Assembly (NCBI RefSeq): GCF_001649575.2
Contig: NC_051443.1
Span: 3,923,399-3,987,398, forward strand
Direction: 5' to 3'
DNA length: 64,000 nucleotides
Source of the DNA: Kryptolebias marmoratus
Lineage: Eukaryota; Chordata; Actinopteri; Cyprinodontiformes; Rivulidae
The notes beneath the pieces were generated by a model. That model did no database searches. It was not told the DNA's origin and worked only from the letters and a program-made list of their open reading frames with translations. Below, piece after piece: positions 56,601 to 64,000 of this stretch (positions within the stretch are counted from its first letter, which is position 1; each line of letters opens with the position of its first letter). The translations under genes were made by a program, and so were the position numbers.

Positions 56601-59600
56601 CCCTGGAGACTGTGCTGTGAAACTGGTTAAAGCTGGTACGACAACCTCTCAGTCAAAACATTTAGCACAATCGCCCACTCAGAGTATATTGTGAATTACC
56701 CTGAGCTACTACCACATCAAATTTTAGTGAGCAGTTTGTAAATGATTCATTAAAATCTCTCCACTGGTTTATGAGATATTTTGCTAACAGACAAACAGGG
56801 TTGACCCCAAGAGGTAATGGCAAAGTTTTGAGCAAATATGTTGCTCAATAACTAGCACTTGGAGTATGTTTTGGACATAACTGTCAGCTATTACCACACC
56901 AAATCTTAGCATGATATTTGTTGAACTGACTGAGTCATTTTTGTGTTTTTTAAGGCCAGTTGTCTGTGGCAGCCATCTTAAATTTGGTTGACCACAAAAG
57001 TTAATCGGTTGTAGATGTACATACAATGATTAATTTCTGCAAGTTTCATTAAAATCTGTCCAGTGGGTCTTGAGATATTTTGGTAAAAGTCAGACACACA
57101 AACACACAGAGAAGGCAAAAGCCCTCTCATCTGCCTTCAACGGCAGGTGATGATTAACATGTGAAAACACACGTTTCTCCACATGGGATCACATGTGATA
57201 AACATGGTAAATTCCTGTGTTTTTTCTGTTAAAGAGACGTTGCAGGGATCCCTCTGCTGGAGCTTGTGTTCTGAAGATGCAAACTTTAAACCACTTTATG
57301 CTGATTTCCATTTTATCAGGTGCAACTTTACAACCTTAATTCAAACCAGTTCTATAAAAACCTGCATGTGCAAAAGTGCTGTTTGAATGCTGTGAGCTAA
57401 ATGACTTTACTGACATTTTCTGAACTGAATTGTTAAATTTAACCAAGCACAAAAGAAGCTAAAAGTAACAAACTGGTATCGTAAAGCAAAAATTAGCAAA
57501 ACAGTTGCCTAAATGTTCTAAATTGGTGTTTAAAGGGAAAATCAGCAAAACATTGTCTAATATTAGCATAACTGTAAGGAAAGCTAGCTAAAGGCTAAAA
57601 GGACCAGAATGGGAAGTAAAAGCAAAAAAAAAAAAAGTTATTTCAAATCCAATCCAGGTAGCAGTGCATTAACTGAAAATATGGCAATTATAAGTTGTTA
57701 AAACAAACACACATCTGAAATTAGAAAGAACATTTCAGATATTGTATAAACACCCAAAAATGCTGTCTTTGAACGATTGATAAAGTCTGCCAGTGAACTT
57801 TTTTTTTGTTCGCCATTTACCCTTTAGCTTCTTTCTTACTAATTTTAGCTTTCAGCTATGGTTTTAATACTTTTAGTTTTAAGATACAGTTTTGCTAATT
57901 TAAGCTTTTTGCTACTGTTTAGCTAATTAGATTACAGATTTCTACAGTTAGCTTTTAGCTATTATCATTACATTTTAGTTTTTTAACTATGGTTTTGCTC
58001 ATTTTGGCTTTTATCTGCTGTTTTGCTACATTTACCATTTATCTGTGGTTTTAGTATATTTAGGTTTTTGCTACAGTTTTTCTAATTCTTGCTTTGAGCT
58101 GCTATTTTGAGCCATCTTTTGATCATTTTAGTTTAGTTTTTAGTTCTGTTCTGCCTGATTTAACAAACAACTTAGTTTCAGCTTCTTTAACAAATGTCAG
58201 CAGTCATTCAGCACTCAGCGTTCACTTTGCACTGACGCAGAAAATCTTTTCTTTTAGTTCTTTTCTTTTAGTTATCACTGGCATCAACAACTGCTCCTCA
58301 TTTGACCAATTTTACACCCAACTACTTAATTCCAATAAATAAGCAAACATTTTTGATGTTTGTATGCCTGTGTGTCAGCATGAATTCACACTTCCACACA
58401 AAATTCAGTTTGTAGGACAAAAACAGGTAGAATCAGTCTGGTTTATGGGTTCACACCGTTCAAACGTCCCACATAAATCTTGTCAGCTGAATTCCAAAGA
58501 CCCTGATGGCAGTTGCTGTTCGAAGTGTTCAACCTGTTTAGTAGTTTAGGTAAACTGCTTTACAGACATGTTCAGTCTGGTTTAAGACAGATGAGCTTCA
58601 GCAACATGATGGATTCCATTTGTTCTAGCAGTGGTTTCACACAAGTCTTTTTTTTTCTCAATCCAAAAACAAATAATAATGGTGCAACATGACTGTCCAA
58701 AAACATTAGATTTATTTTTTAATTGTGTAAATGCTTATTCAGCATTACTACTATTATTTTCTTGTTTTTTTGCTCTTTTTTTGTCACGTAACTACTCCTA
58801 CAGACTGAAGTTTGTGCTGTTCGTACATCAAAACATTCAAGAGATGGGTGCTATGACTTTTGTTTTTTAGTCACAGTTTTGCTACTTTAACTAGCTTTTG
58901 CTACTATTAGGTATCTATTTGATACTTTTAAGTAACCTTATACTAATCTTAGCTGGACTTTTGACAGTTGTAGACTACAGCTATATAGCTTTTTGCCTTT
59001 TTTAGCTTCTATCTATGCTAATTTTAGGTTTAAGCTGGCTATTTTCAACATTTAGTTTTTAGCTAGCCCTTTGCTACCTTTACCTTTTAGCCAGTGTTGC
59101 AGGATTAATGAAAACATATAAAAATGTGGTTTGATAATTTCTTAAACAAAAAGGCTATGCAAACAATTCTTTTAAAAAGTTGACAGAAATTGAAATAAAA
59201 AATTTTTTTGTAATATCAAAGGTCCTGTTAAAAAAAGTACAGTAACAAAAATTGAAATAAAATTATAACAGATATTTTAAGACACTCTTCGAGATGGCCG
59301 CTACACCTAATTAACCTTAGCAAACACAAAAATCACTTTAAAAAACAAAAAAACTAAACAAACCTAGCCCTAACTTTGCAAAGGAAAGAAGTCTTATGTT
59401 CATGATTATATAAAATGGTTGATATGTCACCAAAAGGAAAACTGTGGCTTTGTTCTAAAGGCCTTTTGTTGCTTAAACAGTTTTAAATCATAAGGACATT
59501 TTACAGTGTCTAAAGTCTAAAACATTGTCTGTAATAGTAAAGTTGAAACTCTGTCATCTTTTTAAAATTCCCTCACAAAAGAATGATGCTGCCATCTAAT

Positions 59601-62600
59601 GGTGACATTGACACATTGATGCAGAAGGCAACACCTGATATTACTCTTCATTTCTAGCATTACTGGATTTAAAGCAAGCATTAAATTAAAATAGCATGCT
59701 TTGAAGGATTGCATACCAGAGTTTTTAACAAAAATCTTTTTTTAGTGCTTGAAGTATGTGTTGAGGATCAATCTCAGCTACTGCCACACTAAATTTTACC
59801 TCAACATCTGTAAACTTGAGTTATAGCCCTTTTTGTGTTTGTTGAAGTTCATTAGCTGAGGTGACCATCTTGAACTGGACTGGCTCCAAAATTTATTCAA
59901 CTGTAGATGTACATGCACTGACTACTTTTTGGGAGTTTCATGACATATTTTTCTAACAGACAAACAGGGTTGATACCAACAGATAAGACCGAAGTTTTAA
60001 ACAAAGATGTGTGATGTTTAGTGAATTAGTCTCAAGTACGAACACATCAAATTTTAGCTTAATATCTGTAAATGTGTCTGAGTTGTTTGCTAAGCTCAAT
60101 AAGCTGTGGCAGACATATTAAATTGGTTTGACTCCAAAACCTGTTCAGCTGTAGAGGTTCATCCAGTGACTGAGAGTTTGATTAAAATCTGTTCAATGAT
60201 TTATGAGATATTTTGCAAACAGACAAACAAACAAGCTCACCCCACCCCCTCACCCCCATCCCCCCACACCCACGCCCACACTCACACTCACATACACACA
60301 CACACACACACAATGACCCCGGTGTTCAAAGGGGTTAAAAATAAAACACTGCACCAGCATTTTGCACTAGTTTTTCTTTTTTTTTTTAAACGGTGTCATT
60401 TGTTTTTGCAGGAGCTGACATTGTTGGTGTTAACTGCCACTTTGACCCAGAGACATGTGTGAAGACTGTGAAGCTGATGAAGGAGGGAGTGGAGAAGGCA
60501 GGCCTGAAGGCCCACTACATGAGCCAGCCACTGGCCTTCCACACCCCCGACTGCAACCGACAGGGATTCATCGACCTTCCAGAGTTCCCATTCGGTACTC
60601 TGAACTCATTTATTTTCCTCTCCAAACTCATCATTACACCCCACAGTCCAAATATCAACAACAAAATAAATAAAAACAGTTGCACTTTCTGTGAAAATGC
60701 AGTGGGAATGCTGAGTGTTGAAATTTGTTGAAGATGCTGAAAATGAGTTATTAAAGCTATAAAATGATCAAAACAAAAGCTAAAATTAGCTTAACAGACA
60801 CTAAAAAGCTGAAATTAGCAAATCAGTAGCTGAACGCTAATAGAGCAAAACAGCTGCTAAAAGCTCAAATTATTAGAAAATGGGCTAAAAGCCAAAACCA
60901 ACATAACAGTAGCTAAAAGCTAAAAAGGAAGCAAGTATGCTGAAGTAGATTTCAAAGATTTTTAAGGATTTGAAAAATTCTGAATGCATTTCCAAATAAA
61001 GGTAAATATCTCAAAAAGTGTTAAAGTTGCAAAACCCAAAATGTCATGGCTGTAAAGTCCTGAACAAGCTGAACATTTTGGTACCCGGGCAGCCAAGACA
61101 GCTGAAAGTTTGGTGGAGTAGTTTAAGTCCAAAACACGTACAGAGGAAACCGTAAACAGGAAAACAGTGTAGTGAGTGCTGAGTCAGCATTCACACAACT
61201 AAGTAAAAATCCTCATGTGTCTGCCCTCTGACAGCTCTGGAACCCAGGATTCTGACCCGATGGGAGATGCAGAAGTACGCCCGGGACGCGTACAGCACCG
61301 GTATTCGCTACATTGGTGGCTGCTGTGGGTTTGAGCCGTATCACATCCGAGCTGTCTCTGAGGAGCTGGAGACTGAGCGCGGCTTCTTACCGGCTGGCTC
61401 TGAGAAGCACGGCAGCTGGGGCGGTGGACTGATGATGCACACAAAGCCTTGGGTCAGAGCCAGGTGTGTAGTTCTTTATTTTCTTTTTTTTTTTATGTCT
61501 GGGTGTGTGGCACTCAGAATTGTCGTGTAAATGTCAAGGTAAGACTCAACAGATTTGCTTTCACAAGCGGAGCATTTCGGCTTTCACCATGATGTTCCCC
61601 TTGGTATATGAAACTTTATTAAAAATTGCTTTGGGTTTATTTCAATTGTAATGGACACAAAGAAGAGAAAGGGAAAAAAAGAGATGAAGGAAAATGTTTG
61701 AAGAGAAAAAAGGAGATAGAAGCGGAAGAGAAAAAGAAAAGCATAGAGATAAAACAAGTCAACACCTTTAAAATCTGCCTCAGGACCTGTAGAAAGAGAA
61801 TAAAAAACAAAGAATCCACAAAAATCATATGGAGTATATAATAATAGTTATAACTTCAATGGAAAGTGAAGTGTCTTCAAATGGTGGATGTTCTTCTGGG
61901 TCTTCATAATTGCAGCAACGATGTACTGATCAAAAGAAAATGACTTTACAGACATAAGTTATCTTTTGAACAGTGAGACTTTATTCAAGACAACAGAGTC
62001 TATGCCGAAACCGGGAACTTCTGGTCCAATCAGTGAAATCCCCCNNNNNNNNNNNNNNNNNNNNNNNNNNNNNNNNNNNNNNNNNNNNNNNNNNNNNNNN
62101 NNNNNNNNNNNNNNNNNNNNNNNNNNNNNNNNNNNNNNNNNNNNATTTTTGCTGGAGACAATGTGGGACTAAGGGAGCTACACATGAACACATCTTTTGG
62201 GGATGCCAGGTAGTTAAACATTTTTGGGAGGAAATTCATGGACACATGCAAAACATCTTTGGAGTTAAGATTCCTTTAAAAAGTACAATCCTGTATAAGG
62301 GTGATATACAGCATATGCTGAATAGAAATGATAGAAGAATGTTTGGCCTCCTTATGGCGGCCAGTAAAAAAAAAAAAAAAAAATTACTGGATGGATTTTA
62401 TTGAAACTCTCAGCAATAAATCATTGGATTGACGTCTACAACTGATTAACTTGTAGTCAACCCATTAAAAGATGGCAGTCACACCTAATTAAACTGGGGA
62501 TACATAAAACTATAACTCAGTGATTTTTACAAACATTATGCTAATATTTGGTGTGGTAGTAGCTGAAAGTTATATAGTTATTTACTTAAAGGGCTAAAGA

Positions 62601-63016
62601 GTGCATGAGATCTTGCAATATCGTGTGACGTTGTGCAAGCTATTTTCAAGGTTTGACCAAAGCTTATTTATTTATATCAGAGAGAAAAAAAAACAATAAA
62701 AGCAGAATGAACATTTTAGACCGGGACTTTAATGCTTCAGCAGTGAACCATACATGAAATCATATTTTTAAAACATTAAATGACTTTAAGGCCCAAACTA
62801 AAAACAAATGTGTGCATATGCTCTTTATTTTGCAGGGCGCGTCGTGAGTACTGGGAGAAACTGAGGCCTGCCTCTGGACGTCCGTTCTGCCCATCCATGT
62901 CCACACCTGATGGCTGGAGAGTCACCAGAGGCCACGCTGACCTCATGCAGCAGAAAGAGGCCACCTCCAAGGAGCAGCTGAAGGTTTTGATCGACAAGGC
63001 CAACCAAGGAAACTGA
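53628..63016 (+). CDS. bhmt: Betaine-homocysteine S-methyltransferase, complete (8 exons)
   Basis: Cytosolic zinc enzyme: betaine + homocysteine to dimethylglycine + methionine. Exons: 53628-53651, 53821-53953, 54055-54167, 55994-56185, 56488-56635, 60412-60594, 61235-61463, 62836-63016. Total 1203 nt, 400 residues plus stop; all phases join (0,1,0,0,1,1,2). Human BHMT is 406 residues. Zinc ligands are Cys212 (VNCHFDP) and Cys294-Cys295 (GGCCGFEP), offset by five from human 217/299/300. The barrel motifs [23 protein letters not shown] and [11 protein letters not shown] are intact, as is the C-terminal dimerisation tail with HTKPWVRAR and DLMQQKEAT. Compared with mammals it lacks a few N-terminal residues and two in the KLENRGN loop. 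The start follows a TATA box by about 75 bases. Confidence 0.97.
53821..53953 (+). CDS. bhmt: BHMT exon 2
   Basis: Residues 9-52, [42 protein letters not shown] is the start of the barrel. Acceptor TCTCAG|AAC, donor GCTG|GTACTG. Confidence 0.95.
54055..54167 (+). CDS. bhmt: BHMT exon 3
   Basis: Residues 53-90, [19 protein letters not shown] to [14 protein letters not shown]. Acceptor TTCCAG|TGCGG, donor ACG|GTGAGG. The 3' end is the loop that differs from mammals. Confidence 0.94.
54371..55917. mobile_element. MITE in BHMT intron 3, interrupted by an L1 fragment
   Basis: Left GAAGGGTACCTATTATGC and right GCATAATAGGTCCCCTTT are inverse; the pattern AAAGGGGACCTATTATG is common in fish. Confidence 0.7.
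54460..55235 (+). mobile_element. L1-type LINE ORF2 3' fragment
   Basis: Frames read [48 protein letters not shown] and LAASKKTIT, the C-terminal end of fish L1 ORF2, ending in an A-rich tail at 55205-55240. Confidence 0.7.
55994..56185 (+). CDS. bhmt: BHMT exon 4
   Basis: Residues 91-154, [30 protein letters not shown] and KNVDFLIAE. Acceptor GTGCAG|GGG, donor GAG|GTGTGT. Preceded by an MITE with an L1 insertion in intron 3. Confidence 0.95.
56488..56635 (+). CDS. bhmt: BHMT exon 5
   Basis: Residues 155-203, [22 protein letters not shown]-type [20 protein letters not shown] and CAVKLVKA. Acceptor TCACAG|TAC, donor GCTG|GTACGA. Confidence 0.95.
56690..57150 (-). repeat. R1 dispersed repeat, two partial copies
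   Basis: GCTACTACCACATCAAATTTTAG, TTTGCTAACAGACAAACAG, then CTGTGGCAGCCATCTTAAAT. BHMT intron 5. Confidence 0.7.
57370..57665. repeat. R2 fragment
   Basis: GTGCTGTTTGAATGCTGTGAG then AAGCTAAAAGTAAC units. Confidence 0.55.
57780..58248. repeat. R2 copy, inverted
   Basis: TTTTAGCTTTCAGCTATGG units ending in CAGCAGTCATTCAGCACTCAGC...GACGCAGAAAA, the inverse of the R2 5' end. Confidence 0.65.
58870..59105. repeat. R2-like array, inverted fragment
   Basis: TAGCTTTTGCTACTATTAG, AGCTTTTTGCC and TTTAGTTTTTAGCTAGC units. Confidence 0.5.
59270..60240 (-). repeat. R1 dispersed repeat, several partial copies
   Basis: GAGATGGCCGCTACACCTAA (59290) and, from 59690, CAGCTACTGCCACACTAAAT, GGTGACCATCTTGAACTGG, TTGTAGATGTACATG-like modules, twice. 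Confidence 0.65.
60240..60312. repeat. C-rich and CA microsatellite
   Basis: CCCCATCCCCCCACACCC then CACACACA, 100 bp before BHMT exon 6. Confidence 0.85.
60412..60594 (+). CDS. bhmt: BHMT exon 6 (first zinc Cys)
   Basis: Residues 204-264, [15 protein letters not shown] with zinc ligand Cys212, [17 protein letters not shown] and [10 protein letters not shown]. Acceptor TTGCAG|GAG, donor TTCG|GTACTC. Confidence 0.96.
60681..61198. mobile_element. R2 element filling BHMT intron 6
   Basis: 5' TGCACTTTCTGTGAAAATGC, AGTGGGAATGCTGAGTG; short AGCTAAAATTAGC array; conserved 3' part (TATGCTGAAGTAGATTTC, GGTGGAGTAGTTTAAGTCC) ending GCTGAGTCAGCATTCACACA. Confidence 0.8.
61235..61463 (+). CDS. bhmt: BHMT exon 7 (zinc Cys pair)
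   Basis: Residues 265-340. [15 protein letters not shown] holds zinc ligands Cys294-Cys295; [18 protein letters not shown] follows. The codon split across exons 6/7 reads GCT (Ala265), where mammals have Gly. Acceptor GACAG|CTC lies about 36 bases from an R2 terminus. Confidence 0.96.
61480..61950. other. BHMT intron 7, left part, nothing recognised
   Basis: A-rich sequence with a lysine-rich chance ORF at 61626-61841. Confidence 0.35.
61955..62385 (+). mobile_element. L1-type LINE fragment with 100-N gap
   Basis: [14 protein letters not shown] before the gap; [38 protein letters not shown] and LLMAASKK after it. BHMT intron 7. N count of exactly 100 suggests a gap of unknown size. Confidence 0.7.
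62380..62680 (+). repeat. R1 dispersed repeat copy
   Basis: TACTGGATGGATTTTATTG, TTGACGTCTACAACTGATTAAC, AAGATGGCAGTCACACC, GGTGTGGTAGTAGCTGAAAG. Confidence 0.7.
62836..63016 (+). CDS. bhmt: BHMT exon 8 (terminal)
   Basis: Residues 341-400 and [37 protein letters not shown] and [14 protein letters not shown], the C-terminal dimerisation segment. Acceptor TTGCAG|GGCG. Confidence 0.95.
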
Positions 63017-63295
63017 TCACCCCCAGACCGCTGAATAAGAGGAGAAACAAAGGGATGACATTCCCTGAAGATTACAAACCAAAGATCATTTTGCATTTTC
63101 ATGTCCATTTTTACTCAAAAATTTGTTTCCAGACTCAACCAGTGATGAATATTGGTATTAATGTAAGCCCTGAGTCATATTACTGTCAACGTTTCAAAGG
63201 GAAGTGTTAAGATGTGATACATCAGGCACATAACAAAATTAAATCTGCATCTGTATGTTGTGGGGTTTATGAAAAGAGACTAGGGATCATTTTAA

Positions 63296-63301
63296 AATAA
63301 A
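63296..63301 (+). terminator. BHMT poly(A) signal
   Basis: AATAAA 280 bases past the stop, followed by a GT-rich stretch (63318-63357) as expected of a downstream element. Confidence 0.65.
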
Positions 63302-63415
63302 CTGAAACAAAACTTTCTGTGGGGTTTTGAGTTTTTCTTTGTGGTTTTGTTTATTGTTCTATTTCATCCCTACTGACCACCAGAGGCGGTGCTTCAAGCA
63401 CTGAATGATCATTCT

Positions 63416-63691
63416 TGCGCATGCGCAGGTCGAGTACTAATCACGACAAAGTCACCTGTGACCTGCCGGTGACCCACGTGACTCTATATAGTCACGTGAT
63501 GACCGGCACTCAATCCCTTTTTGTTCTTCTCGCGCGCAGGTGTGATTGTACCTCCGTATTTTCAAATACGTCTCGTTCGTCGCTAGTAGCCTCGTGACCA
63601 TACGTGGTCGGAGCTGCGGGTGAGTCTCGCCCTCCAGGGGCTGCACGAGCGAGTTCTGCTTACCGAATCAGTGGCTGTTGCTGTGACAACT
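63416..63691 (+). promoter_or_regulatory. CpG-rich promoter-like block
   Basis: A perfect NRF1-type TGCGCATGCGCA (63416-63427), two CACGTG E-boxes in a 9-bp inverted repeat flanking CTATAT (63475-63498), then CpG-dense sequence ending in CAACTG|GTAAGT (63685-63696), a possible first-exon donor. In other vertebrates the next gene is JMY, so this may be the start of the neighbouring gene; a CpG-rich repeat is the alternative. Confidence 0.4.
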
Positions 63692-63747
63692 GGTAAGTTT
63701 GTGTTTTCTCTCCTACGGCAGTAGTTTACTGTTCGCTTTAAGTTAGG

Positions 63748-64000
63748 ACTCACCGGTAGCGTTTCTGCTCGCGCCGAGTTCATTTTGGATCATTAGTAAA
63801 TACCTGACTCACCGGTAGCGTTTACTGCCCGCGTGGAGTTCATTTTTGGTTTGTGAAGTAAGATACTTGACTCACCGGTAGCGTTTTCTGCCCGCGTGGA
63901 GTTCATTTTGGTTTGTTGAAGTAAAATACCTGACTCACCGGTAGCGTTTTCTGCCCGCGTGGAGTTCATTTTGGTTTGTTGAAGTAAAATACCTGACTCA
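63748..64000. repeat. 59-63 bp CpG-rich tandem repeat, runs off the window
   Basis: Units begin ACTCACCGGTAGCG at 63748, 63807, 63870, 63933 and 63996; the last three spacings are exactly 63. The third and fourth units are identical; the first is divergent. Confidence 0.9.

Noticed and set aside
61626..61841. Lysine/glutamate-rich ORF
   Set aside because: A/G-rich intronic sequence giving a low-complexity peptide; no splice or initiation support.

Overview
The window is vertebrate nuclear DNA, almost certainly from a ray-finned (teleost) fish. Three multi-exon genes with GT-AG introns sit among dense mobile DNA of typical fish type: Tc1-like and hAT-like transposons, Rex3/RTE-type, L1 and CR1/L2-like LINEs, Penelope-like elements, a Ty3/gypsy element and solo LTRs. 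Three blocks of N (29454-30324, 50270-50586, 62045-62144) and a single N at 51837 are assembly gaps.

Left third (1-12.5 kb, minus strand): arylsulfatase B (ARSB). Six exons, from the start codon to the middle of the C-terminal region, lie here; the last exons lie beyond position 1. Middle (15.7-41.1 kb, minus strand): a complete 16-exon dimethylglycine dehydrogenase (DMGDH), 870 residues when the exons are joined, every junction in phase. Between 41 and 53.5 kb I find no host gene, only repeats. Right (53.6-63.3 kb, plus strand): a complete 8-exon betaine-homocysteine S-methyltransferase (BHMT), 400 residues. The last 600 bases hold a CpG-rich promoter-like block and a 63-bp tandem repeat that runs off the edge.

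The order ARSB-DMGDH-BHMT matches the known vertebrate block (human 5q14.1). DMGDH and BHMT are divergently transcribed and catalyse consecutive steps: BHMT makes dimethylglycine and methionine from betaine and homocysteine, and DMGDH demethylates dimethylglycine to sarcosine in mitochondria. ARSB is a lysosomal sulfatase linked only by position.

The strongest unexplained structure is in the repeats. (1) A family with a degenerate AGCTAAAA interior ('R2' below) nearly fills three introns (DMGDH 1 and 6, BHMT 6) and has other copies. (2) A second family ('R1', GGCCATCTTGAA / GCATTCCTTCAAGGAATGC) recurs about 16 times. (3) A rearranged gypsy element carries a 37-nt copy of the 3' half of tRNA-Pro next to a 102-bp inverted duplication. 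(4) Three Penelope-type insertions, one only 29 bp long, share a terminus and have 8-13 bp target duplications. (5) The ARSB exon 2 donor looks displaced by 4 bases. I saw no CRISPR array, operon or other prokaryotic system. All exon boundaries come from reading the sequence against remembered family sequences; no search was run.
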